DNA of 64,000 nt from JBCCVH01 sp942492555 (GCA_942492555.1 CALOEX010000004.1:58342-122341), one strand, 5' to 3'; counted from the first letter of the stretch, positions 28,541 through 37,151 are shown. Notes: generated by a model not told the origin, from the letters alone. Program-made: numbers and translations.

Positions 28541-28631
28541 TGTCATTTTTGGCCCCTACTCCAACCAGTTGGCAAAGCGCATATTTCCTATGCAGTTGTA
28601 GTGTATGTCATTTTTGGCCCCTACTCCAACC
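28541..28631. repeat. Two copies of a short repeat (VGVGAKNDIHYN-encoding) at the 3' end of the pentapeptide gene A
   Basis: The core TCATTTTTGGCCCCTACTCC occurs at 28541-28566 (partial copy, downstream of or at the stop codon) and at 28595-28631 (inside the coding end). On the minus strand the coding copy gives VGVGAKNDIHYN. The same pair recurs at 32057-32156 at the end of the paralogous gene. Confidence 0.88.
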
Positions 28632-29740
28632 GTTTCTCCGATGTGTATGAGCCGGTTTTGGTGATATAAAAAATGAAAAAGTAGATCCGCATGTTGGAGC
28701 TCATAGCTTTTTGATAATTTATAGGACGTTTCTACCATCTCTTTTTGTAGAGATTTATCCTCCACTTTTGGGTAGGCATTGGCAATTCCTTGGATACTTT
28801 TTTCAATGTTTGACTTGTACCACTTAAAACCCCATTCCTTTTGTGATTGCACTTTATATTGTTTAAGCCCATTCCTAAATTGCTTGAGGTAAACATCAAA
28901 ATCAGGTTTGCCTTGTGGTAGATTGACAGCCTGCGTGCAGGTGATTTTATCTTGTGGATACTCGGTTTTCCAGCAAAATTTGTTTGCATTACAGTTTAAA
29001 CCATCTATCAATGAACAAACCAATTGATCGTCCAAATCCTTAGCCAAGCTATTTTTAAGACGCCACAACTTGCAAGACCAGTACGCACCTTTGATATAAA
29101 ATTCCCTGCCTTCATCATAAGGCAAGCGGGCTAAGCTACAAGCAATATGCAATAACGCTGCTTTGTCTGCATCTTTTTTAAGTTGTGGAAAAACTTTGGC
29201 AATGCTTTTTAGATCCTTGGGGAGATTATTTTGATGCCACTCTCTTCCAGAGATTTCATTTGCTTTCATATTATCTTGAAAATACTTTTGGTAGTCACAT
29301 TCCGTATGGGTAAGGTTAGCCTCATCAAAGCAGGCATCTGTCACATTCGTGTCCTTGAAAATAGAATCTATTAAAATGGCTTTGCTAAAATCTGCCCCTT
29401 CTACGTTGGCATTCGTAAAATTACGACCTGAAAGATTGAACCCTGCAAAATTTTTACCTTGATAACGAGCGCCACGGGAATTGAGAGGTGGCATGAAAAC
29501 AAAAGAAAAAATGATGTGCTGTATCACGTATGGCATGTCAAGGTTATTTCTTTTTAGATAGCCTTGCAGTAATGCGATTTGCTTTGCTTTGGGTAGCTCT
29601 GCAAAAAAGAGGTTTTGTTGATGTGTACTGTCGTCAATATGTTTTACTTTGTTATCATGATTATTTTGAGTAGCATCAAGATAGGGCAAACTTGCGACAA
29701 GGATACCGATTAAAAAAAGAATACATTTTTGTGTTTTCAT
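28556..29740 (-). CDS. Secreted pentapeptide-repeat protein A
   Basis: About 394 residues from ATG 29740; the codon two triplets upstream is TTG and is not preferred. The signal peptide MKTQKCILFLIGILVASLPY is shared with the 783-residue paralogue. Residues about 90-150 form pentapeptide repeats (for example NFTNANVEGADFSKAI and DACFDEANLTH), which fold as a right-handed quadrilateral helix. The C-terminal about 240 residues (from MKANEISGREW) form a conserved domain shared with the paralogue but otherwise unrecognised; it contains several cysteines (IACSLARL, SCKLWRLK, VCSLIDGL). The gene heads the second copy of the module and is followed by the AAA pseudogene. An exported host-facing role is possible but unproven. 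Confidence 0.82.
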   Translation of the reverse strand: MKTQKCILFLIGILVASLPYLDATQNNHDNKVKHIDDSTHQQNLFFAELPKAKQIALLQGYLKRNNLDMPYVIQHIIFSFVFMPPLNSRGARYQGKNFAGFNLSGRNFTNANVEGADFSKAILIDSIFKDTNVTDACFDEANLTHTECDYQKYFQDNMKANEISGREWHQNNLPKDLKSIAKVFPQLKKDADKAALLHIACSLARLPYDEGREFYIKGAYWSCKLWRLKNSLAKDLDDQLVCSLIDGLNCNANKFCWKTEYPQDKITCTQAVNLPQGKPDFDVYLKQFRNGLKQYKVQSQKEWGFKWYKSNIEKSIQGIANAYPKVEDKSLQKEMVETSYKLSKSYELQHADLLFHFLYHQNRLIHIGETVGVGAKNDIHYNCIGNMRFANWLE

Positions 29741-29980
29741 TGTCAATAGTATAAAGTTTAGCTAAAAGAGATAACTCCTCCATTCTACAGCCTTTTTTTA
29801 CAACAACCAAATAAGTGAAAAAATAGTACTACATTAATCAATTACCAAACTAACATTCTTTTTTCATTTTTCATTTCTTTTCATTTACTAATGTACATTT
29901 TTGTAAACTGCTTTACATGATGGTATAGCAAAAAAGGCAACATTGTCTTTATTTTTCGCTATTCATGCTGCATTTTCCAC
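29741..29980 (+). repeat. Duplicated upstream region of pentapeptide gene A, including R85 copy b
   Basis: From 29741 to about 29870 the sequence is nearly identical to 34433-34562, upstream of the other pentapeptide gene. It continues into R85 copy b (29861-29952). The shared region should hold the promoter of both genes on the minus strand. It ends just before the stop of the intact AAA gene. Confidence 0.85.
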
Positions 29981-31714
29981 CTACCCTACAATCTCATAAC
30001 ACATTTCCATCTCCGATTTATTGAAAGATACCCCCATGAGAATAAACTTCTTAACACCTTTCGTTGTCAAATCTCGCTTATAGTCCAACGTTTTAATCTG
30101 TGCCAATGCACTATCCGCCACCTCTTGGAGCCTTTCTGTTTTTGCTGCGACTTTAAGCTCTAAAATAATGCCATATTGCGATTGATCTTTTGGCTCTATG
30201 CAAATATCATAAATACCTCCTCCGCTGATTCTATTGGAAGTGACTATATGACTATGGCTGAGACAAGCACTCATCCCCAGTACCAGCCCATGATAAAACT
30301 GCTCATAATGTTTGCCTCCCTTATCGAAAAAACTAGGCACACATACCAGATAATCCTCCAAAAAAACCTGGAAGGCTTCCACATTGCCAGTGACCAAATC
30401 CTGCATCGCTTGATAATATTGCCCTTGTTCATTATTGGATACCGCTTCTTCTATAATATTTTCCATGCTGACACGTATTTCCTCATTGGTAAAAGAGAGT
30501 GTATAGGTATACATACCAGGTTTGATAAATTGCTTGTTTTCTATTTTTAGATAGCCAGATAAAAGCATGAGACTCCAAAAAGAAGAGCGATCTGTCTTCA
30601 AGCTTTTACCTAAAATGATATTGGGATTGATAAGACTTTGTATGGGTATTTTATTGACCAGTTGCGATAAATCTTTTTCCAATGTCGTGATGTTTTTTGC
30701 AATGAGATCCCTGATAATGGTTGTACCACCACTGTCAAACCAATAATAGTCTAAACTTTTTTCTATAGGTTTCGTGTTGCTTGTTGCTTGATCAGCAAAC
30801 ATAATAATGGAAAGAGGATTGTACAGCGTATAACCTTCTACAATATAGCCATTATACATCTCTTTGAGTTCATGTGCTTTTTGTGGTAATCCTGCTTGAT
30901 CTAAGTAATGATCTGTCTCTTCTGGTGTAAACCCGAAGCAATTCGCATATCTTGAAGAGGAAATCATACTGTATACCTTTACATTGTTCAGCTCAGAAAA
31001 AAGAGAGGATTTAACAATTTGTAAAATACCGGTAATCAAACCTTTATGTAGGTAATCATTGCCTTTAAAAGCTTTGTTAAATAGCGTGGCAATAAGGCTA
31101 CGCATCTCTTCATAATAACCATGCACATGGGCATCATGCAAAGGCGTGTCATATTCGTCAAGGAGAAGCATGACCTTTTTGCCTGTATGAAAATGTATAT
31201 ATTTAGATAAAATGTAGAGAAATTCTTTATAATCTTCGTAAGAGGCTGTTTTATTAAGATATTTTTTAATCAATGCCTTTTGTTCTTCACTTAGCTTATC
31301 AGAAAGTTGCAAATATTTATGCTCTTCAAATACATTTCTGACAAGGTTTTTAATGAGTGCATAAGCCTCTTCAAAATTTTTGCCACGTACCTCCTTCAAC
31401 GTCAAAAAAATAACAGGAAACTGCCCTTGCAACGCCATCACCTCGGGATGTTTGCTAATAGCAAGTCCCTCAAAAAGCCCTTTGGTAGCAACGCCATCCA
31501 CCTCTTTGGAAAAAAAGTGTTGCATCATAGAAAGGCTCAATGTTTTGCCAAATCTACGTGGGCGAGTAATCAAAGCGATTTCATCACCCGCATAAATAAA
31601 CTCTTTGATCATCAACGTTTTATCTATAAAAAGATAATGCTCGCCAGCAGGATCTTGATACCTTATTAGCTTTGCAAAATCAGAAACGCCTATAGGAAAC
31701 ATGTGTTGGGTCAT
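29981..31714 (-). CDS. AAA-ATPase-like protein with C-terminal PD-(D/E)XK nuclease domain (copy B, intact)
   Basis: The 577-residue protein joins an N-terminal AAA-ATPase_like domain (PF09820-type) to a C-terminal PDDEXK_9-type nuclease domain (PF08011-type). Walker A is RPRRFGKT (GKT at 56-58) and Walker B is VMLLLDEYDTPL (D187, E188). The nuclease core is D503 in GGGIYDICIEP with E519-x-K521 in ILELKVA. All key residues are kept. This family is greatly expanded in some Bacteroidetes and host-associated bacteria, but its role is not settled; defence, mobile-element and host-interaction roles have been considered. It lies downstream of pentapeptide protein B and upstream of pentapeptide protein A on the same strand. 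Copy A at 26549-28279 is its broken twin. Confidence 0.9.
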   Translation of the reverse strand: MTQHMFPIGVSDFAKLIRYQDPAGEHYLFIDKTLMIKEFIYAGDEIALITRPRRFGKTLSLSMMQHFFSKEVDGVATKGLFEGLAISKHPEVMALQGQFPVIFLTLKEVRGKNFEEAYALIKNLVRNVFEEHKYLQLSDKLSEEQKALIKKYLNKTASYEDYKEFLYILSKYIHFHTGKKVMLLLDEYDTPLHDAHVHGYYEEMRSLIATLFNKAFKGNDYLHKGLITGILQIVKSSLFSELNNVKVYSMISSSRYANCFGFTPEETDHYLDQAGLPQKAHELKEMYNGYIVEGYTLYNPLSIIMFADQATSNTKPIEKSLDYYWFDSGGTTIIRDLIAKNITTLEKDLSQLVNKIPIQSLINPNIILGKSLKTDRSSFWSLMLLSGYLKIENKQFIKPGMYTYTLSFTNEEIRVSMENIIEEAVSNNEQGQYYQAMQDLVTGNVEAFQVFLEDYLVCVPSFFDKGGKHYEQFYHGLVLGMSACLSHSHIVTSNRISGGGIYDICIEPKDQSQYGIILELKVAAKTERLQEVADSALAQIKTLDYKRDLTTKGVKKFILMGVSFNKSEMEMCYEIVG

Positions 31715-31847
31715 AGGTATGTTGTAAAGGATGATAGAGCAAAGATAATAAAATAGCTGCGAAGCAACCTAGGGTAGGTGAAAAAAGAAGCACAACAGAT
31801 GCATACACATTTGTATTGATCTGTTACCATTGATTGCTCATTTTTCA

Positions 31848-32000
31848 GCCAAAACGTATGCTACAGAATTTCGTGCATACTATGAGCGTAAGATAGCAGA
31901 AGGAAAGCATAAAATGTCTGTTATCAATGCCATCAGGAACAAAATGGTAAGGCGGTTGTATGTATGTGTAACACAAGGAAAAATGTATGAAAAAAAATAG
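31848..32000 (+). pseudogene. IS110-family transposase remnant (C-terminal fragment)
   Basis: A 50-codon frame ends at TAG 31998-32000 and reads FRAYYERKIAEGKHKMSV followed by INAIRNKMVRRLYVCV. This is the characteristic C-terminus of IS110/IS116/IS902-type transposases. No start codon or upstream catalytic domains are present. It lies on the plus strand between two minus-strand genes, so it is an insertion-sequence relic inside the duplicated module. Confidence 0.8.
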
Positions 32001-32056
32001 TGGTAATTATTTGCTCAAGTCATAGAATTCGAAAGAAAAAACCTAAAACATCGTTG

Positions 32057-32156
32057 GGTTGTAGTGTATGTCATTTTTGGCCCCTACTCCAACCCAACCA
32101 GATAGAAGAGTACATATTGGTTGTAGTGTATGTCATTTTTGGCCCCTACTCCAACC
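32057..32156. repeat. Two 38-bp direct repeats at the 3' end of pentapeptide gene B
   Basis: Identical 38-bp copies lie at 32057-32094 and 32119-32156, 62 bases apart start to start; the core is TTGTAGTGTATGTCATTTTT. The second copy lies in the coding end (VGVGAKNDIHYN on the minus strand). The first begins inside the last codons and passes the stop in another frame. Repeats with the same core sit at 28541-28631. Confidence 0.9.
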
Positions 32157-34432
32157 GTTTCTCCGATGCGTATGAGCAGATTTTGGTGATATAAAAAATG
32201 AAAAAGTAGATCCGCATGTTGGAGCTCATAGCTTTTTGACAATTTATAGGACATTTCTAACATCTCTTTTTGTAGCGATTTATCCTCTACTTTTGGGTAG
32301 GCCTTGGCAAGTCCTTGGATATTTTTTTCAATGGTTTCTTTGTACCACGTAAAGCTATAACTATTTTTTGATTGCACTTTATATTGTTTAAGCCCATCCC
32401 TAAATTGCTTGAGGTAACCATTAAAATCGGGCTTGCCTTGTGGTATATTGACCGCTTGCGTACAGGTGATTTTATCTTGGGGATACTTGGTTTGCCAGCA
32501 ATATTCTCCTGCTTCATAGCTTAGACCATATGTTAATTTATCTTCCAAAGAACAAACCAACTGATCACCCAAATCCTTACTCAATCTATTTTTAAGACGC
32601 CATAACTTGCAGGACCAGTACTGAACTTTGATATAAAATTCCGGATCTTGATCATCATAAGGCAAACGGGCTAAACCAGAAGCAATGTGCAATAGCTCAA
32701 CTTTATCTGCATCTTTTTTAAGTTGCGGATAGACTTTGGCAATGCTTTTTAGATCATTGGGGAGATTGTCTTGGTACCACTCTCCTCCATAAATTTCATT
32801 TGCTTTCATATTATCTTGAAAATGTGCTTGGTAGTCGCATGTCGTATGGGTAAGGGTAGCACCATCGAGTATGGTATCTGTTAAGTCTGTAGCTGTAAAT
32901 TTGCATCCTGTAAAGTTAGCACCTTTTAAGTTTGATGCAGAGAGGTCTTTGGGAAGCTGAACATTGGTAAGGTTCGCATTGGTGAAGTTGCATTTTTTGC
33001 ATATATGCTGGCTTAAGTTTTGACCACTTAAATCACTACCAGTAAAGTCCTCATTGGTTACATTTTTCTTAAGTTGCATATTTTTATGCTTTTCTTTCTT
33101 TACATTATCGTTGTTGGACTCTTTTTGTTTTGCAATTTGTAATGCTGTGTGCAATTCTTGTATCGTTTGTTGCCAATCTTTTTTATCCTTTGCATATTGT
33201 TCAGTAACTTTATTAAGCTCTTCTGCTAACAATAGATCCGCATCTTCTTGGTTTTTTTTGGCTTGGGCTACTTTTTGTTTTTCATTTTGTAGCTCTTGGG
33301 TAAGTTGCTCAATGGTGTTTTCCTTTTGTTGTATGGCTTTGTCTTTTTGCTGAATGCTGTTTTGAAGTTGCCCAATGGTGTTTTCTTTTTGTTGTACAGT
33401 TTCGTCTTTTTCTTGAATGCTGTTTTGAAGTTGCTCAATACTGTTATCCTTTTGTTGTATGGCTTCGTCTTTTTGCTGAATGCTGTTTTGAAGTTGCCCA
33501 ATGGTATTTTCTTTTTGTTGTACAGCTTCGTCTTTTTCTTGAATGCTGTTTTGAAGTTGCCCAATGGTGTTATCCTTTTGTTGTATGGTTTGCCGGGATG
33601 CTTGCAGTTCTTTTTTAAGTTGGTCTATTTGTTGCTGTAGCTCATGATGGCTTTTTTCTGAAATACCTGCTAGTTTTTCAAGCATGATTTTCGTATTGTC
33701 CAAGGGCCTACCAGATTGTAATACAAAACGATCAAGGTATTTTTTGGCAAGCGGTGGCATTTTTTGCCACTCGAGTTTATTGCCTTGGCAACCTTGTTCG
33801 TTTGAAGCTACCTCTTTGGTATAGCCAACCACCACATTGAGTAGATATTTGCAAGGAGGACAGATAGGTGCATTCATGGCAAGCGTGATGACATGCTTTT
33901 CTTTGCTAAGATGTAGCCATTGCAGTAGTGCAGGGATAATATGAGAGGGTTGGGTTTGGATGATGTGGTAAAAATATTTGTGGGCAGTTCTATGTGCTTT
34001 TTCGTTAAGCAAACCTGTAGCATCCAAAAGATATTTTTTATAAATAGCCACTGCTTCATTGTTTAGTTGTTGTGGTGTCTTGGAAGTAACTATGATGGTT
34101 CCTCCTTCTTCTTGCTGTGGTTCTTCTTTTTGCTCTTTTTTTTTGGGTTTTTGATTGAAAGGTTTATTGCTTAGCATTACAGTTAATAACATGTGGTTAT
34201 CTTTAGACCTAGCGACAACAGTTTGTAAATCATCTTCCAGATCTTGCTCTTCTAAATCATCCGCATCTATTGTATGATCAATGGGTTTTTTGCTATGAGA
34301 AGCGGTATAATCCATGACTTGCAGATTATGCTGAGGAGGGTTATGGTCATTTTTAAGTGCAGCGGCACGCAATGGGAGCAACCCTATGGTGAGGATACCG
34401 ATTAAAAAAAGAATACGTTTTTGTGTTTTCAT
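32084..34432 (-). CDS. Secreted coiled-coil and pentapeptide-repeat protein B
   Basis: About 782 residues from ATG 34432 (MKTQKRILFLIGILTIGLLP), the same leader as protein A. After the signal peptide comes an acidic region, then a region with a CPPC motif (NAPICPPCKYLLNVVV). A long coiled coil follows, made of four and a half 21-residue repeats based on NTIGQLQNSIQEKDEAVQQK. Next are pentapeptide repeats (ASNLKGANFTGCKFTATDLT). The last domain of about 240 residues is shared with protein A (MKANEIYGGEW to the end). The protein therefore looks like A with a long helical spacer added before the repeats. It heads the first copy of the two-gene module, with the intact AAA/nuclease gene downstream. 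An upstream in-frame start at 34456 is not supported. Confidence 0.84.
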   Translation of the reverse strand: MKTQKRILFLIGILTIGLLPLRAAALKNDHNPPQHNLQVMDYTASHSKKPIDHTIDADDLEEQDLEDDLQTVVARSKDNHMLLTVMLSNKPFNQKPKKKEQKEEPQQEEGGTIIVTSKTPQQLNNEAVAIYKKYLLDATGLLNEKAHRTAHKYFYHIIQTQPSHIIPALLQWLHLSKEKHVITLAMNAPICPPCKYLLNVVVGYTKEVASNEQGCQGNKLEWQKMPPLAKKYLDRFVLQSGRPLDNTKIMLEKLAGISEKSHHELQQQIDQLKKELQASRQTIQQKDNTIGQLQNSIQEKDEAVQQKENTIGQLQNSIQQKDEAIQQKDNSIEQLQNSIQEKDETVQQKENTIGQLQNSIQQKDKAIQQKENTIEQLTQELQNEKQKVAQAKKNQEDADLLLAEELNKVTEQYAKDKKDWQQTIQELHTALQIAKQKESNNDNVKKEKHKNMQLKKNVTNEDFTGSDLSGQNLSQHICKKCNFTNANLTNVQLPKDLSASNLKGANFTGCKFTATDLTDTILDGATLTHTTCDYQAHFQDNMKANEIYGGEWYQDNLPNDLKSIAKVYPQLKKDADKVELLHIASGLARLPYDDQDPEFYIKVQYWSCKLWRLKNRLSKDLGDQLVCSLEDKLTYGLSYEAGEYCWQTKYPQDKITCTQAVNIPQGKPDFNGYLKQFRDGLKQYKVQSKNSYSFTWYKETIEKNIQGLAKAYPKVEDKSLQKEMLEMSYKLSKSYELQHADLLFHFLYHQNLLIRIGETVGVGAKNDIHYNQYVLFYLVGLE
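33305..33591 (-). repeat. 63-bp tandem repeats encoding the coiled coil of protein B
   Basis: Four full units (33305-33367, 33368-33430, 33431-33493, 33494-33556) and a partial one follow in frame. Each encodes 21 residues, which is exactly three heptads, so copy number changes would keep the coiled-coil register and the reading frame. Confidence 0.92.
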
Positions 34433-34827
34433 TACCAATAGTATAAAGTTTAGCAAAAAGAGATAACTCCTCCATTCTATAGCCTTTTTTTACAACAACC
34501 AAATAAGTGAAAAAATAGTACTACATTAATCAATTACCAAACTAACATTCTTTTTTCATTTTTCATTTCTTTTCATTTACTAATGTACATTTTTGTAAAC
34601 CTCTTTACATATATTGTATAGCAAAAAATGCAACATTGTCTGCATTATTATTAGCGGAGCTACGTGCTAGAGCGCGGACACCTATGCTACTTTTAAACTC
34701 ACATAAGAGAAAACTAAGAAAATACCAAAAAACTAAAAGCGAATAGGCAGAGTTTATCAAGAGTTTTGTAAATTGCCCCTATACCACTTAATTTTTAACA
34801 TAACATAAACAACATAAAAATAATTTT
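34433..34827. repeat. Gene-free repeat-rich region upstream of pentapeptide gene B and topA
   Basis: It holds, in order, the shared upstream region (34433-34562, like 29741-29870), R85 copy c (34553-34642), a palindromic segment with TAGCGGAGCTACGTGCTAGA (about 34645-34695), and a segment R2 (34701-34779) containing GTTTATCAAGAGTTTTGTAA. R85 and R2 recur together in inverted order at 44176-44382. No open frame is supported. Confidence 0.85.
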
Positions 34828-37137
34828 ATGAATCAAAAAAAAGTAGTCATTGTAGAATCACCCGGAAAAATCAAAACCATTCAAAAATATTTGGGGTCGA
34901 CTTATTTAGTAGTTTCTAGCAACGGACATATCAGGGATCTCCCACAAAAAAACTTGGGTATTGATATTGATAAAGATTTTCAGCCATCTTATGTTATGGA
35001 TGAAAGGAAAAAACAACAGATAACCATGCTTAAAAAGGCTACAAAAAATGCTTCCCTTGTGCTACTGGCAAGCGATGATGATCGAGAAGGAGAGGCAATT
35101 GCTTGGCACATTCAACAAACACTCCAGCTACCACAAGAAAAATATGTACGCATCGTATTTCAATCCATTACAAAAAGCGCTATTGACAAAGCCATACAAA
35201 ACCCGCGCCACCTAGATCAAGCACGTATAGATGCACAACAAGCCCGCCGTATCCTCGATCGGCTCGTTGGTTATCAACTCTCCCCACTCTTGTGGCAATT
35301 TTTAAAAAGCGGACTCTCTGCAGGTCGCGTCCAATCTGTTGCTGTGCGCCTCATCGTAGAAAAAGAAAGAGAAATAATGAGATTTACCCCTAAGGAAAAA
35401 GGACAGGTAAAAGCTATTTTTTTATTACCAGATGCACAAGAGCTAAAAGCAGAAATGCCCAAAGATTTTGAGCATTATATAGAAGCAAAAACATTTGTTC
35501 AAAACTGCAAAAACGCGACTTTTCACATTGCAAAAATACAAAAAACGACAACGGTAAAATCACCTCCCCCTCCTTTAATGACCTCCACTTTACAGCAGTC
35601 TGCCATCCAAGAATTAGGATTTTCCATCGATAAAACAACCGTACTCGCACAAAAACTCTATGAGAGTGGACATGTTACGTATATCCGGACCGACTCTCTG
35701 CAACTATCTGAAGAAGCTCTCCTTGATGCTCAAAACGTGATTACACAAACCTATGGAGAGTCCTACCATAAAAAAAGAGTCTACAAAACAAAATCCTCCA
35801 CTGCTCAAGAAGCACACGAAGCCATTCGTCCCACTTCTTTTGCTACCATTACTGCAAGTCAAGATAAAGATACCCAGCGCCTTTACACCCTCATTCGCAA
35901 CAGAGCTGTTGCGTCACAAATGGCAGATGCAAAAATCAATAAAACCACCGCTGTAGTAGCTATATCAACGCTAGATACCACCATGGTAGCCAAAGGAGAA
36001 ATTTTAGATTTTCCAGGTTTTTATCTAGCTTTTCAAACAGAAAAACAACAAAAACAACTTCCAGAAACAACAGTAGGACAAACATTGCAATTGCAGGAAA
36101 TGACAGCACGGCAAAATTTCACCAAACCACCTGCACGATACAATGAAGCAACGCTTGTGAAACAATTGGAAACACTTGGCATAGGTAGACCATCTACTTA
36201 TCGTCCTATTATCTCTACTATACAACAACGTGGTTATGTTGAAAAAACATCACGAGAGGGCAACAAGCGATGCTATGCATGTATCAAACTCCAAAACCAG
36301 ACACTTTTAGAAACACAAGAAGAAGAAATAGTGGACACAATAAAAGAAAGGTTACTGCCTACTAGCATAGGTATGTTGGTCAATGATTTTCTCATGCAAC
36401 ACTTCACCGATATCATGAATTATACCTTCACTGCTCAAACAGAGGAAAAACTAGATCAAATAGCAACAAACACACTCCCATGGCAAGAAATGATCAAAAA
36501 TTTTTACATGCCTTTCTCTGAAAAGATTCATACAACCAAAGGAAATAAAAACGAGCAAGTAGAACAGTTAAAAGTTCGCAAAATAGGGGATGACCCAGCA
36601 AGCAAAAAACCTATATATGCTCGCATGAGCAGACGTTATGGTCCTATGGTACAATTAGGAGATTTTGAGCAAGAAGAAAAACCACGTTTTGCTAGTCTTA
36701 CCCAAGACCAACTTTTGGAAACAATAACATTAGAGGAAGCACTCGCGCTTTTTAAAATGCCTCGTGTGGTAGGTACGTTTGAAGAAATGCCTATTTCTGC
36801 TCACATAGGACGCTTCGGTCCCTATATCAAACATAAAGAGATAACTATTTCCATCAAAGGGCATGATCCTTTAACAATTACCCAAGAGGTGGCGATTACA
36901 ATAATAGAACAAAAAAGAAAAGAAAATCAACCGCTTAAAACATTTGCAAATGATCCAGACATAGAAATTCGTCAAGGACGCTTTGGCCCTTACATTAAAA
37001 CACCAACGCTTAATGTGCGTATACCCAAAAATAAGACTCCTGAAGCTCTAACGCTTCAGGAGTGCAAAGTATTGATTGAAGAGGCTATAGAGAAGAAAAA
37101 ACCAAAAGGAAAAACCAAGGAATCAAAGCGTACATAA
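34828..37137 (+). CDS. topA: DNA topoisomerase I (type IA)
   Basis: TopA relaxes negative supercoils. The 769-residue protein starts with the TOPRIM motif VVIVESPGKIKTIQKYLG and has the metal-binding SDDDREGEAIAWHI. The active-site tyrosine is Y285 in VTYIRTDSLQLS, and GIGRPSTYRPIISTIQQRGYV follows. Instead of cysteine zinc fingers the C-terminus carries repeats with FGPYIK (FGPYIKHKEI and FGPYIKTPTL), usual for Bacteroidetes. The tail is Lys-rich. It is transcribed away from the repeat region and converges with trpS. Confidence 0.96.
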   Translation: MNQKKVVIVESPGKIKTIQKYLGSTYLVVSSNGHIRDLPQKNLGIDIDKDFQPSYVMDERKKQQITMLKKATKNASLVLLASDDDREGEAIAWHIQQTLQLPQEKYVRIVFQSITKSAIDKAIQNPRHLDQARIDAQQARRILDRLVGYQLSPLLWQFLKSGLSAGRVQSVAVRLIVEKEREIMRFTPKEKGQVKAIFLLPDAQELKAEMPKDFEHYIEAKTFVQNCKNATFHIAKIQKTTTVKSPPPPLMTSTLQQSAIQELGFSIDKTTVLAQKLYESGHVTYIRTDSLQLSEEALLDAQNVITQTYGESYHKKRVYKTKSSTAQEAHEAIRPTSFATITASQDKDTQRLYTLIRNRAVASQMADAKINKTTAVVAISTLDTTMVAKGEILDFPGFYLAFQTEKQQKQLPETTVGQTLQLQEMTARQNFTKPPARYNEATLVKQLETLGIGRPSTYRPIISTIQQRGYVEKTSREGNKRCYACIKLQNQTLLETQEEEIVDTIKERLLPTSIGMLVNDFLMQHFTDIMNYTFTAQTEEKLDQIATNTLPWQEMIKNFYMPFSEKIHTTKGNKNEQVEQLKVRKIGDDPASKKPIYARMSRRYGPMVQLGDFEQEEKPRFASLTQDQLLETITLEEALALFKMPRVVGTFEEMPISAHIGRFGPYIKHKEITISIKGHDPLTITQEVAITIIEQKRKENQPLKTFANDPDIEIRQGRFGPYIKTPTLNVRIPKNKTPEALTLQECKVLIEEAIEKKKPKGKTKESKRT
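37036..37063 (+). other. Perfect 11-bp inverted repeat inside the 3' end of topA
   Basis: ACTCCTGAAGC and GCTTCAGGAGT are separated by six bases, within codons for TPEALTLQEC. No T tract follows, so it is not a standard terminator. It could form an mRNA hairpin about 75 bases before the stop. Confidence 0.6.
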
Positions 37138-37151
37138 CATTTTTTGCCATA

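Noticed and set aside
31307..31669. 120-codon plus-strand frame opposite the intact AAA gene, also present opposite copy A
   Set aside because: Conservation between the two copies is explained by the duplicated AAA gene on the other strand.
28541..32156. Short repeats with about 62-65-base spacing, considered as a CRISPR-like array
   Set aside because: Only two copies occur per site, part of one copy is translated as protein, and no cas genes are present.
33268..33564. 98-codon minus-strand frame and plus-strand frames over the 63-bp repeats
   Set aside because: They are other-frame readings of the tandem repeat in the pentapeptide protein B gene; the repeat unit is a multiple of three, which keeps all frames open.
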